A stretch of 64,000 bases of DNA from contig JAEUSY010000051.1 in NCBI GenBank assembly GCA_016788295.1, positions 62,001-126,000 of the forward strand. The letters are read 5' to 3'. Position numbers and translations under genes: made by a program. Below, in pieces: positions 8,145-17,456 of this stretch (position 1 is the first letter of the stretch; every line of letters starts with the position of its first letter). Source of the DNA: Flavobacteriales bacterium (GTDB lineage: Bacteria > Bacteroidota > Bacteroidia > Flavobacteriales_F > PHOS-HE28). A model generated the notes under the pieces. The model was not told the origin of the DNA, made no database searches, and saw nothing but the letters and a program-made list of their open reading frames with translations.

Positions 8145-11100
8145 ATGCTATTCGACCAACAGATCTCGGCATCCAAGTCGACCTGGCGTTCACTTACGCT
8201 TGTCATCTGCGCGACCAATGCGCTAATCCTGAGCGCCGCACCTTCCTTGGTGACCGAACGTTCACCGTTCGATGGCGGTGGATCTCTGGAAGTGGTCATC
8301 GACAACGTGACCTCTGTTGCCTGCCACAGCGACCAGAGCGGAAGTGCTGAAGCCGTGGTGAATGGCGGCGTTCCGCCCTATTCCTACACATGGAGCACCG
8401 TTCCGGCACAGAATGGCGCACAACTGGTGGGTGTAGGGATCGGCATATACACCGTTATCGTTGAGGATTCGCAGGGCAGCACGGCATCGGCATCGGTCTC
8501 CATCACCGGTCCTTCCGAACCACTCGAGGCTGATATCACCTCATTCACCAACGTACTGTGTAACACCACCTCCACAGGAATCGCGACCGTGAGCGTTACC
8601 GGGGGCACTCCACCCTACACCTATCAATGGAACACCTCGCCGGTCCAGACGGACGCGACCGCGACGGGGCTGGGTATCGGAACCTTCACGGTGGAAGTGA
8701 CGGATGCGAACGGATGTATGACCAGTTCGAACGTAACGATAAGCGACAGTAGCGAGCCGATCCTTGCCTTGGTAGAGGACTATTCGCACGTGAGCTGCTT
8801 TGGCTTCAATGATGGCTTCATCAACCTAACGCTGAGCGGGGCCAGCAACTCGTTCACGGTTACCTGGAACACGAACCCGCCGGTCACGGGTCCGCTGATC
8901 ACCGGACTTTCTCCGGGGCTTTATCAGGCGGAGATCATCGACAACAACGGTTGCGATACGCCCAAGTACATCTCCTTCGGCATCCTTGGACCCACGGCAC
9001 CTCTTGCGGTAACACTTGATGTCACCAATGCCAGCTGCCACAACACGTTCAACGGCAGCGTGGACCTGACCATCACAGGGGGCAACGCTCCATACTTCCA
9101 AACTTGGTACGATCTCGCCTCAGGCCAAAGCACGAACATCCAGGATCTTTCAGGACTGGATCCCGGCACCTATCTCCTGAGCGTAGTGGACGCCTTTGGT
9201 TGTGGGATCGACACATCCGTGGTGATCACGGCTCCAACTCCCCTAACGGTGCAGACCACCATCGCCAGCGCATCATGTGCTCCCGGTAGTCTGGCATCGA
9301 TCACTTCTGCGGTATCCGGCGGCACTGCTCCTTACTCCTATGCATGGACGGGGCCTGATGGATTCAGCGCCAACACACCAACCATAGAAGACCTGACCAG
9401 CGGTAACTATGATCTCACGGTAACCGATCAGAACGGCTGTACTAACAGTGCGTCGGTCACCATTTCCGACCCGACACCACCAAGCCTATCGATCACGACG
9501 TCGATCTGGCCATCGGGCACAGAGCTGCCATGTGCCGGGGCCACCAACGGGACCATTGACCTGGCGATCAGCGGAGGCGCTGCGCCTTTCGCCATCAACT
9601 GGACCGATGGCCTTGGCCTCAACTCGACGGATGAGGACCTCACTGGACTCGGAGCAGGCACTTACCAGGTCTCCGTTACCGATGCCAACGGCTGCCTCAC
9701 AACGGCCTCCGTCACGCTCTCAGCCCCTCCCAGCATTCAACTCTCCAGCAGCACCACCTCGATCGGGGCGTTCAACACCAGTTGCGCGCTCTCTGCGGAC
9801 GGCAACATCGACCTGACCGTTGATGGCGGTTCTGCTCCTTACACCTATAGCTGGAGCAACGGGGCCGATCTGGAAGATCTGACCAACATTGCTGCAGGTA
9901 GCTACACTGTTGTTGTGACAGATGCGAACGGCTGCACCGAACAAAGCACGTTCAGCCTTACAGCGCCGCCTGCGATAAATGTGGAACTCATCGCTTCCAC
10001 TTATCCCAATGGAGGCTCTGTTAGCTGCGCTGAGAATGCGGATGGTTCCATTACTGCAACGATCAGCGGCGGCACGCCCGGTTACCAACTGCAATGGAGC
10101 GGTCCCGATGGGTTCGCGTCCACCGCTGCCTTCATTGATGGACTCGCGCCGGGGCCGTACACCCTCGTTGTGACCGATGATAACCAGTGTGTACAGGAGA
10201 CGTCGACCACGCTGGTGCCACCGCCACCCTTTGCGATCACGCTTGCCAGCACCATTCTTCCAAGTGGTGCCAACATCGCATGCGCCGGCGCGAACACTGG
10301 CGCTATCAGCAGCGTCGTAAATGGGGGTACACCTGCCTACGCGTACAGTTGGAGCGGCCCTGACGGTTACGCCTCCAACGATGTACAGCCGACCAACCTC
10401 GTCGCAGGAACCTACTCCGTAATCGTGACGGATGCGAACGGTTGCATCGCCACAAGTTCCATTGAACTGACAGAACCCGACTCCCTTGAAGCCACTGTAG
10501 TGACAAGCGATATCGGCGGGTATGGCACCAGTTGCACGGCGGTCGACGGCACCTTGTCCACTACGATCACAGGCGGAGCCGCACCCTACAGCATCACATG
10601 GAACGGACCGAACGGATTCTCCTCAACAGCGCCCGATCTCACCGACCTTATTGCGGGCACCTACACCATCACCATCCTGGATGTGAACGGCTGCACCGTA
10701 CAGCAGACCGTCTCGTTGGTACCTGCGCCTCCGGTCTTCGTAACGCTTGACCCGCAGGCTGGTCCTTGCCCGAACGATGACCAAGGAAGCATCACTGTCA
10801 GCTTGACCGGTGGCACCGCACCATTCACAACTACATGGAGCGGTCCGCAAGGATTCACATCCAACGACCTCGACATCCAGCAACTTATCGATGGCAGCTA
10901 CACGCTGACCCTTATCGATGCGCTCGGCTGCACCGCCCAAGCAATTGCGACCATTGCAGGTCCAGAGCCTATCAGCACCGATGCCAACTTGTCCTTCTAT
11001 GGGCTGCACAACATCCAATGCCTTGGCGATAGCAGCGGCACCATTCAATTAAACCCGGAAGGTGGAACCACGCCATACGCCATCGATATCACAGGTCCCA

Positions 11101-12944
11101 ATGGATACAGCGGTACGGGTAATACATTGGAGCAATTGGTGGCAGGCAATTACACCATCACCATCACCGATGCGAACGGCTGTACTGCGGATACCTCGAT
11201 CACGCTGACGAGCCCAACAAGCCTACCTGACCTGGAGCTCTCGGCATCACTGCAACCCAGCGGCACGAACATCAGCTGCTTTGGCGGAAGTGATGGCGAG
11301 ATAAATGCAACTATCGACGGCGGCTCCGCTCCTTATAGCTACCAATGGCAAGGGCCCAGCGGACCATTGAGCGGCACGACCACGTTGAGCGGAGCATTCG
11401 CCGGAACATATTCTTTGACAATTACGGATGCCAATGCCTGCGCTATAACCAGCACGATCACCTTGGTGCAACCCGATGAGGCTTTGACCTCTTCGGCAGA
11501 GATCAGCGAATTCGGCGAGCACAACATCACCTGCGCAGGAGCTACGGATGGTTCAATTGCGCTGACCATTACCGGAGGAAGCGGTGGTTACACGGTCGCA
11601 TGGACGGGGCCGAACGGATTCGTTTCCTCTGATGCGAGCATCACCGCCCTTGCCGCTGGCGTCTACACGGCCTCGGTCACTGACCTGAACGGCTGCACAC
11701 TGCAACAGAACTACACATTGACAGCACCGCTGCCCTTGGAAGCAGGCACATTGGTCAACCTTCAACCCGGTGGTACCGCCATCAGTTGTCAAGGCGCCAA
11801 CGATGGAAGCATTTCGGCCCTGGCCAACGGAGGCGCCCCCATTTACACTTACGCCTGGACCGGCCCGAACGGTGCCATGGGCGGGCAACAAACACTGGTG
11901 GACCTGGGCCCTGGGAACTACTGCGTGCTGGTGACCGATGCACAAGGCTGCACGGCACAGGCCTGCACGACCATCAGCGAGCCTGATGCACTGGCGGCCA
12001 TAGCCTCCAGTACGGATGCCAATTGCGGCACGGCCAATGGCGCGATCGACCTGAACATCAACGGAGGCACCGGACCGTTCGCAACGATCTGGAGCAATGG
12101 CCAGACCACCGAGGACCTTCCTGCTGTAGCTGCGGGCGACTACACGGTAACGATCACCGATACCAATGGATGTAACACCTCCCTCAGCGCGACCATTACC
12201 GGCACTCCTGCCACGTTGATCAATGCCACCATCACCGATGAACAATGCGCCGGGGCCAATGCCGGGGCCATCGACCTGAACATCACGAGCGGCACCGCAC
12301 CGTTCCAGATCAACTGGAGCACGGGAGCCACCACCGAGGACCTGTCGAGCTTGAGCGCAGGCAGCTACATCGTAACCGTTTCAGATGCCAACGGTTGCAC
12401 CGCACAAGGAAGCTATAGCGTGAACGCACCTCCAAGCCTCGCGATCGACACGACCCTATCGGTCTACCAAGGCGGATACAACGTGAGCAGCTGGCAAGGG
12501 CAGGACGGCAGCATTGATGTGACCGTCTCTGGTGGAGAAGCGCCCTACAGATTTGCATGGAGCAATGGCGGCAACTCGGAAGATCTGGCAGGGCTCGGTG
12601 CTGGTACTTACGTTCTGACGATCACCGACGCGAACGGCTGCTCCAATACGATAGAGATCGTACTAACGCAACCCAGCGACCTGGCCATGCCTACGGGCTT
12701 CACTCCCAACGGCGACGGCGCGAATGACACCTTCTTCATTCGCGGGCTCGATGCCTACCCGACCAACCAGCTCATCATCATGAACCGCTGGGGGAACAAG
12801 GTGTTCGAGCGGATCAACTACCGCAATGACTGGACCGGCGAAAGCCTCAACGGAGGAGAGCTGCCGAACGGCACCTACTTCGCCATTCTTTCCGTGAACA
12901 ATGGCCAACGAACACTGCAGGGTTATGTCGACCTCCGTCGCTGA
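8145..12944 (+). CDS. SprB-repeat surface adhesin with type B T9SS C-terminal domain
   Basis: 1599 residues. A signal peptide (about 1-33) is followed by roughly 18 tandem SprB-type repeats of 70-85 residues, each built on a pattern C-x-G-x-I-x-GG-x-APY-x-W-(GPnGf)-AGxYxVxVTDxNGC. The last 85 residues form the gliding-motility-associated C-terminal domain (GFTPNGDGANDTF, NRWGNKVFE, LPNGTYFAIL), which directs export by the type IX system and type B sorting. SprB in Flavobacterium johnsoniae is a mobile adhesin for gliding; this protein is far shorter, so it is a family relative and gliding itself is not proven. First gene of a three-gene unit. Confidence 0.92.
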   Translation: MLFDQQISASKSTWRSLTLVICATNALILSAAPSLVTERSPFDGGGSLEVVIDNVTSVACHSDQSGSAEAVVNGGVPPYSYTWSTVPAQNGAQLVGVGIGIYTVIVEDSQGSTASASVSITGPSEPLEADITSFTNVLCNTTSTGIATVSVTGGTPPYTYQWNTSPVQTDATATGLGIGTFTVEVTDANGCMTSSNVTISDSSEPILALVEDYSHVSCFGFNDGFINLTLSGASNSFTVTWNTNPPVTGPLITGLSPGLYQAEIIDNNGCDTPKYISFGILGPTAPLAVTLDVTNASCHNTFNGSVDLTITGGNAPYFQTWYDLASGQSTNIQDLSGLDPGTYLLSVVDAFGCGIDTSVVITAPTPLTVQTTIASASCAPGSLASITSAVSGGTAPYSYAWTGPDGFSANTPTIEDLTSGNYDLTVTDQNGCTNSASVTISDPTPPSLSITTSIWPSGTELPCAGATNGTIDLAISGGAAPFAINWTDGLGLNSTDEDLTGLGAGTYQVSVTDANGCLTTASVTLSAPPSIQLSSSTTSIGAFNTSCALSADGNIDLTVDGGSAPYTYSWSNGADLEDLTNIAAGSYTVVVTDANGCTEQSTFSLTAPPAINVELIASTYPNGGSVSCAENADGSITATISGGTPGYQLQWSGPDGFASTAAFIDGLAPGPYTLVVTDDNQCVQETSTTLVPPPPFAITLASTILPSGANIACAGANTGAISSVVNGGTPAYAYSWSGPDGYASNDVQPTNLVAGTYSVIVTDANGCIATSSIELTEPDSLEATVVTSDIGGYGTSCTAVDGTLSTTITGGAAPYSITWNGPNGFSSTAPDLTDLIAGTYTITILDVNGCTVQQTVSLVPAPPVFVTLDPQAGPCPNDDQGSITVSLTGGTAPFTTTWSGPQGFTSNDLDIQQLIDGSYTLTLIDALGCTAQAIATIAGPEPISTDANLSFYGLHNIQCLGDSSGTIQLNPEGGTTPYAIDITGPNGYSGTGNTLEQLVAGNYTITITDANGCTADTSITLTSPTSLPDLELSASLQPSGTNISCFGGSDGEINATIDGGSAPYSYQWQGPSGPLSGTTTLSGAFAGTYSLTITDANACAITSTITLVQPDEALTSSAEISEFGEHNITCAGATDGSIALTITGGSGGYTVAWTGPNGFVSSDASITALAAGVYTASVTDLNGCTLQQNYTLTAPLPLEAGTLVNLQPGGTAISCQGANDGSISALANGGAPIYTYAWTGPNGAMGGQQTLVDLGPGNYCVLVTDAQGCTAQACTTISEPDALAAIASSTDANCGTANGAIDLNINGGTGPFATIWSNGQTTEDLPAVAAGDYTVTITDTNGCNTSLSATITGTPATLINATITDEQCAGANAGAIDLNITSGTAPFQINWSTGATTEDLSSLSAGSYIVTVSDANGCTAQGSYSVNAPPSLAIDTTLSVYQGGYNVSSWQGQDGSIDVTVSGGEAPYRFAWSNGGNSEDLAGLGAGTYVLTITDANGCSNTIEIVLTQPSDLAMPTGFTPNGDGANDTFFIRGLDAYPTNQLIIMNRWGNKVFERINYRNDWTGESLNGGELPNGTYFAILSVNNGQRTLQGYVDLRR
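8292..12684 (+). repeat. About 18 tandem SprB-type protein repeats
   Basis: Counted by eye in the translated product from about residue 50 to 1513. Each unit has a central W flanked by GG-x-APY and AGxY, with two Cys, one near the start and one in a terminal NGC. Repeat 1 lacks the second Cys (EDSQGSTAS), repeat 18 lacks the first (NVSSWQGQDG), and repeat 15 has two extra. Units differ clearly at DNA level, so recent amplification is unlikely. Confidence 0.85.
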
Positions 12945-12966
12945 TCCACACCAAGGCAAAACGACC

Positions 12967-13899
12967 ATGCTGCACCATCGCTATATCGCCATGCTCTGCC
13001 TGACCTTGGCCACATGCGCCAGGCTCAGCGCCCAACAGGAGGTCATGATCAGCCAGTACATGTTCAATGGCCTGTTGATCAATCCGGCCTATGCCGGCAC
13101 ACACGGCTACATCAGCAGCAGTCTGCTGCACCGATCACAATGGGTGCAGGTGGCTGGCGCACCACGCACCAGTGTTCTCGCTGTTGACGGCCCCGTGATG
13201 AACGAGCGAATGGGCCTTGGCTTCAGCATCGTTCACGACCGCATCGGTATCAGCCGCGACCTCGACATGTCTGCGCACTACGCATATCACCTGAAGTTGG
13301 GTGAACGCAGCAAGCTCTCGCTGGGATTGCGCGCCGGTCTTTCACTCTACTCAGCACAGCTCAGCGACCTGGTCTACTGGGACAACAACGACCAGGTATA
13401 CCAAGGCAACATCAACAACGCGCGGGTAGGTCGATTCGGCTTTGGTGCATACTGGTACAATGCCACCTCATTCGTCGGGTTGTCCATACCCACGATCGTT
13501 GCCGCTGATGGCAAGATCAGACCTGCGGTGGGCAATGCACTTGACCATTACTACACCCAACACTACTACCTGCATGCCGGCAAGGTCTTCCCACTAAGCG
13601 AGTCGTTCGACATCAAACCGAGCACGCTCATCAAGTACCTGCCCGATGCGCCTGTTCAGGCAGACATCAACTGCAACCTGCTGTATCGCGAACGCGTGTG
13701 GTTCGGCCTGGGGTATCGCACGGGCGACGCCTTCGTTGGCATGATAGAATTTCAAGTAACGCCCCAGATCAGGGCCGGGTATGCTTATGACATGAGCACC
13801 TCCAAGCTTCGCACCTACACCAGTGGAAGCCACGAAGTGATGCTGGGCATCGACTTCGGACGCGACCTGATCAAGATCAAGACCCCTCGTTACTTCTGA
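12967..13899 (+). CDS. PorP/SprF-family type IX secretion outer-membrane protein
   Basis: 310 residues from ATG 12967, chosen for its signal peptide (MLHHRYIAMLCLTLATCARLSA, then QQ). The start QEVMISQYMFNGLLINPAYAG is the family hallmark and the remainder is a beta-barrel with alternating strands. PorP/SprF proteins pair with specific type B T9SS cargo; in F. johnsoniae SprF is encoded next to SprB and is needed to bring it to the surface. The 22-bp gap after the adhesin gene and 12-bp gap before the next gene indicate one operon, so this is probably the dedicated partner of the upstream adhesin. Confidence 0.92.
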   Translation: MLHHRYIAMLCLTLATCARLSAQQEVMISQYMFNGLLINPAYAGTHGYISSSLLHRSQWVQVAGAPRTSVLAVDGPVMNERMGLGFSIVHDRIGISRDLDMSAHYAYHLKLGERSKLSLGLRAGLSLYSAQLSDLVYWDNNDQVYQGNINNARVGRFGFGAYWYNATSFVGLSIPTIVAADGKIRPAVGNALDHYYTQHYYLHAGKVFPLSESFDIKPSTLIKYLPDAPVQADINCNLLYRERVWFGLGYRTGDAFVGMIEFQVTPQIRAGYAYDMSTSKLRTYTSGSHEVMLGIDFGRDLIKIKTPRYF

Positions 13900-13911
13900 C
13901 CCCTCTCACCG

Positions 13912-15801
13912 ATGAAGTACACCACGTATTCGATCATGCTGGCCACACTATTAACGGGATGTGCCCAGCAGCATTTGACCAAGGCGGACAAGGCCTATGA
14001 GCGCATGGCCTATGCTGATGCTGTACGCAGTTACGAGAAAGCCTTCAAGACGTTGGATGACAGGGATGCGGCATTACGCACGGCCAATGCCTACGTGCAA
14101 CTCGGTGATGCCCAGCGGGCCGCCAGCTGGTATGCCTATGCCGACCGTACCACACCACTTGCCGGAGATCAGGCATTGGCCTATGGCCGTGTTCTTCAGA
14201 GCTTGGGTCAGAAAGGGGAAGCCTCCCGCCAGATCGAAAAGGTCTTGACTGAACGCCCTGACGACCCGGTGGTACGCGAATTGGCCCATGGCATTGCCGC
14301 AAATGACAGTTTCTATGCGGACACTACCCTGTACACCGTGCGCCCACTGAACATACCAGGCGCTTCCAGCATGTTCAGCGCCCAACCGTTCCAAGGCGGG
14401 CTGCTGTTGACCGCTGAACGGTCGGGCACTGGCCGCAATACGAACCCCTGGAACGGAGCCTCATTCCTTGACATGTACACCACCAAGCAGGATGCGAGCG
14501 GGAACTGGAGCGAAGTGAGACCATTGGACGGCGATGTGAACGGGCTCTATCATGATGGTCCTGCCGTTTGCTCAACCAGCGGCAACGAGATCTACTTCAC
14601 CAGGAGCGACTACTACAAGCACCGGATCAACAAGGATGATCGGGCCATCAGCCACTTGATGATCTTCAAGGCCGAACGCATTGCCGATGGTAGCTGGCAG
14701 AACATCAAGTCCTTCGCCTACAACGGAGCGGACTTCTCTGCAGGGCATCCCGCTCTTTCCGCGGATGGTCGCACACTGTACTACATCAGTGACATGCCCG
14801 GTGGTTTCGGAGGAACGGACATTTACCGCTGCGACCTGCAGGCAGATGGTACGTGGGGATACCCACGCAACCTGGGGCCCACCATCAATACGGCGGCCAA
14901 TGAAATGTTCCCCACGCTTGATGGCGACACGCTCTACTTCTCCTCCAATGGCCACCGTAACCTGGGCGGTCTGGACATCTTCCGGACCGTGTTTGCGGAC
15001 GATGAATGGTCGTTACCGGAGAACTTGAACTATCCGATCAACTCATTGCAGGATGACTTCGCATTCGTTCCCTTGAACGGCGGGAGCTCAGGATACTTGA
15101 GCAGCAACCGAACGGGTATCGATCGCATCCATTCCTTTCTGGCACACGATCCCACTTTCCTAGTGAAGGGTCGATTCACATCATCCACCTCTGGCCAGCC
15201 TATGAGCAATGTGGAAGTCACCCTGATCAACCTTACCACTGGCGAACGGACGATGGTTACCACCGGACCCGATGGCTCCTACGCGTTCCCGCTTACCAAA
15301 GGACAGGAATACCGCGTACAAGGCAGCAAGGACGGCATGTTCACGGAAAGCCGTGATATACGTACCGCAGGCTTGCGAACCAGCCAAACATGGAATGAGG
15401 ACTTCCAATTGGACGAGGTGATACTGAACAAACCGATCGTTATTGAGAATATCTACTACGATTACGACCGTTGGGACATACGTGCTGATGCTGCCCTTGA
15501 GCTGGATAAGGTCGCACGATTGTTCATGGACAATCCGACCCTTTCCTTCGAGCTCAGTTCGCATACCGACAGCAGGGCATCGGACACCTACAACCTGGTG
15601 CTCAGCGATGCACGGGCGAACAGCGCTGTGGACTACCTGATCCGCAAAGGGGTTGAAGCTTCAAGGCTGAAGGCCAAAGGCTACGGTGAGAGCCGTCCGG
15701 TGAACCGCTGTGTTGATGGTGTGGAATGCACCGAAGAGGAGCACCAGGCGAACCGACGCACCGAATTCAAAGTGACCGCTGTGGCGAAACCACTGCCTTG
15801 A
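13912..15801 (+). CDS. PorE-like OmpA-family lipoprotein of the T9SS
   Basis: 629 residues with lipobox LLTGC (Cys17), TPR-like helices (about 20-120), PD40/WD-type propeller blades (about 150-420; repeated ADGRTLYYISD, DGDTLYFSSN), a carboxypeptidase-regulatory-like domain (about 420-500; VKGRFTSSTSGQPMSNVEV) and a C-terminal OmpA peptidoglycan-binding domain (about 515-625; YYDYDRWDI, SSHTDSRASDTYN). This order is that of PorE, a T9SS component anchored to peptidoglycan. Several paralogues occur per Bacteroidota genome, usually behind sprF-like genes as here, so it may serve this adhesin rather than be the core PorE. Confidence 0.88.
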   Translation: MKYTTYSIMLATLLTGCAQQHLTKADKAYERMAYADAVRSYEKAFKTLDDRDAALRTANAYVQLGDAQRAASWYAYADRTTPLAGDQALAYGRVLQSLGQKGEASRQIEKVLTERPDDPVVRELAHGIAANDSFYADTTLYTVRPLNIPGASSMFSAQPFQGGLLLTAERSGTGRNTNPWNGASFLDMYTTKQDASGNWSEVRPLDGDVNGLYHDGPAVCSTSGNEIYFTRSDYYKHRINKDDRAISHLMIFKAERIADGSWQNIKSFAYNGADFSAGHPALSADGRTLYYISDMPGGFGGTDIYRCDLQADGTWGYPRNLGPTINTAANEMFPTLDGDTLYFSSNGHRNLGGLDIFRTVFADDEWSLPENLNYPINSLQDDFAFVPLNGGSSGYLSSNRTGIDRIHSFLAHDPTFLVKGRFTSSTSGQPMSNVEVTLINLTTGERTMVTTGPDGSYAFPLTKGQEYRVQGSKDGMFTESRDIRTAGLRTSQTWNEDFQLDEVILNKPIVIENIYYDYDRWDIRADAALELDKVARLFMDNPTLSFELSSHTDSRASDTYNLVLSDARANSAVDYLIRKGVEASRLKAKGYGESRPVNRCVDGVECTEEEHQANRRTEFKVTAVAKPLP

Positions 15802-15810
15802 GCACGCACA

Positions 15811-17346
15811 CTACTTCGCCTTCCCTTTTGCGCGCACCACATCGCTGAACGGCACACCCTGTTCATTGCTTTCCACCCAGGCCATCACGTTGAAGTACTT
15901 CAGTACGAGGCCTTCGTTGGGGTCCTTCAGCAAGGGTGTCAGTTCGTGGTGCAACGAGCGGAATAGTTCGCGCTTGGTGGCTGGATCCTGCGCACGGGCC
16001 AGTTTCTTGATGTGCTCGATCAATGTGACCTCCACCTGGTAGGCGCGTTGGCGCTTGCTGAGGAAACGCTGGGTGGAACGCACAATGTACTCCAGCAGAT
16101 CAAAGTTGCCCAGTTCGTAGTGCACCACCAGATTAAACAATCGTGCATAGGTGAAGATGTCCTGGCGCAGCGTCGGCTCGTTCTCATTCAACACCTTGTT
16201 CAGCCAGAACAAGGCCTTGTTCACCTGACCAGCACCGAAGTGGATCAAGGCCAGTGCATAATGGAACTCGATCTCGTTCTCCTTGTGCAGGCGATCGCCC
16301 ATTTCCTCCATCCCCTCCAACACAGCGGGCACCAACTCCAGCGCTTTGGCATGCTCACCGGCCCGTTCAAGTAAGCGCAATTCGCTCAGAAAGCTGGCGA
16401 CGAACACTTGCGACTCGATGTTGATGCCGATGAACCCGTCCTTGCCGGGCAATGAACGCATGAGCCGGATGTTCTCTGCAGCGCTCTTAAGATCGAACAG
16501 TTCGATCTGTGCGTTGATGATGTAGTGTAGCGTACGGATGTAACGCTTCGGCAGATCGGACTTGATCGGCTCGTTCTCATCGAGGATCTGTTTCACCCGC
16601 TGGAACTTCTCCAAGCTGATGCGCCAATCGCGCTTCGCCCAACCACAGAAACCCTGTGTGTAGTAGCAGATGGTGGCAGCCCTGCGTGAAAGCGCCGTGT
16701 TCTTGCCCTTGATCAACGGATGCTCGCTGATCTCCTCCACCATGGCATGCTCCTCGTCCGTACGAACGTATCCGCCGCTCCGGAACACATAGTTGATCTT
16801 GGAGTAGAGGATATGGTAGGCTGCCAGGTTGCGGAGCTTCTCGATCACTTCACGCTCCTCTTCGATCAGAGCATCCAGGTCCTTCGTGAACTCACCGGAC
16901 TCGTATGCCTCTTCCAACAACATCTTCTCCCAGTTCAAGAGCTCGAACCAGTAATAGAACCGCTCGTTCTCCCGGGCAATGCGCTTGGCCCGGTGAAGCA
17001 GCTTGTTACACTCCACATACAAGGCCTTCTGATACAGGATCTCGATGTTCTTGATCTCCTGTTTCAGGATGCCGCTCACCGAGCTCTCTGCATGGTAAGC
17101 GCGCAGTGCTTTAAGGATCAACTTGTACAGGTGGTTCTTCTCCGAAGGAAGGTGACGGATGAAGGTCTCCTTGGCGAACTGTTTCTTGATGGCCTCCTCA
17201 TCGTATACCTTCTGCTTGTCGATCGCATCGAACAGGCGCAGGTAGTTCTTGTCACCCGACTGTAGTGCCGAATGCAATTTGAAGAAGCGCTTCTCCGACT
17301 TGGTCAGTGACTTGATGAGGTCGTGCAGTTCGGTGCTGGGCTTCAT
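15811..17346 (-). CDS. Conserved Bacteroidota helical-repeat protein of unknown function
   Basis: 511 residues from the ATG at 17344-17346. The next in-frame start upstream (17379) lies inside the -7 box, which argues against it. The protein is almost wholly alpha-helical with degenerate TPR-like pairs (ALYVECNKLLHRAKRIAREN, GAGQVNKALFWLNKVLNEN) and many aromatic residues, has no signal peptide or membrane segment, and ends with a basic tail (RAKGKAK). I recognise a conserved cytoplasmic protein of the phylum, but no function. Convergent with the PorE-like gene, 9 bp apart. Confidence 0.75.
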   Translation of the reverse strand: MKPSTELHDLIKSLTKSEKRFFKLHSALQSGDKNYLRLFDAIDKQKVYDEEAIKKQFAKETFIRHLPSEKNHLYKLILKALRAYHAESSVSGILKQEIKNIEILYQKALYVECNKLLHRAKRIARENERFYYWFELLNWEKMLLEEAYESGEFTKDLDALIEEEREVIEKLRNLAAYHILYSKINYVFRSGGYVRTDEEHAMVEEISEHPLIKGKNTALSRRAATICYYTQGFCGWAKRDWRISLEKFQRVKQILDENEPIKSDLPKRYIRTLHYIINAQIELFDLKSAAENIRLMRSLPGKDGFIGINIESQVFVASFLSELRLLERAGEHAKALELVPAVLEGMEEMGDRLHKENEIEFHYALALIHFGAGQVNKALFWLNKVLNENEPTLRQDIFTYARLFNLVVHYELGNFDLLEYIVRSTQRFLSKRQRAYQVEVTLIEHIKKLARAQDPATKRELFRSLHHELTPLLKDPNEGLVLKYFNVMAWVESNEQGVPFSDVVRAKGKAK

Positions 17347-17355
17347 GGCGTTTGG

Positions 17356-17394
17356 TGGGATCCCAAGACCCCAGATCAAAGTTAGGGATCCCTA
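17356..17394. promoter_or_regulatory. -7 box flanked by two GGGATCCC palindromes
   Basis: The minus strand has a perfect -7 box TAACTTTG at 17377-17384 for the helical-repeat gene. It is bracketed by perfect palindromes TGGGATCCCA (17356-17365) and TAGGGATCCCTA (17383-17394), sharing the core GGGATCCC with centres 28 bp apart. One overlaps the transcription start region and one the spacer between -33 and -7, the positions expected of operators. The binding protein is unknown. Confidence 0.5.
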
Positions 17395-17424
17395 CCAGCA
17401 AGAACACCGCAACCTAACACACGG

Positions 17425-17452
17425 TTCATTGTATGGTTACTCCCCACCTTTG
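17425..17452 (+). promoter_or_regulatory. Candidate promoter for the M1 peptidase
   Basis: TTC at 17425-17427, 17 nt, CACCTTTG at 17445-17452, directly before the ATG at 17457. If used, the leader would be extremely short or absent, or translation would begin elsewhere. Confidence 0.4.
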
Positions 17453-17456
17453 CACA

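Noticed and set aside
8292-12684. Possible CRISPR-like or DNA satellite array
   Set aside because: The periodicity is about 210-255 bp and lies in protein space; DNA copies differ and there are no constant-length spacers.
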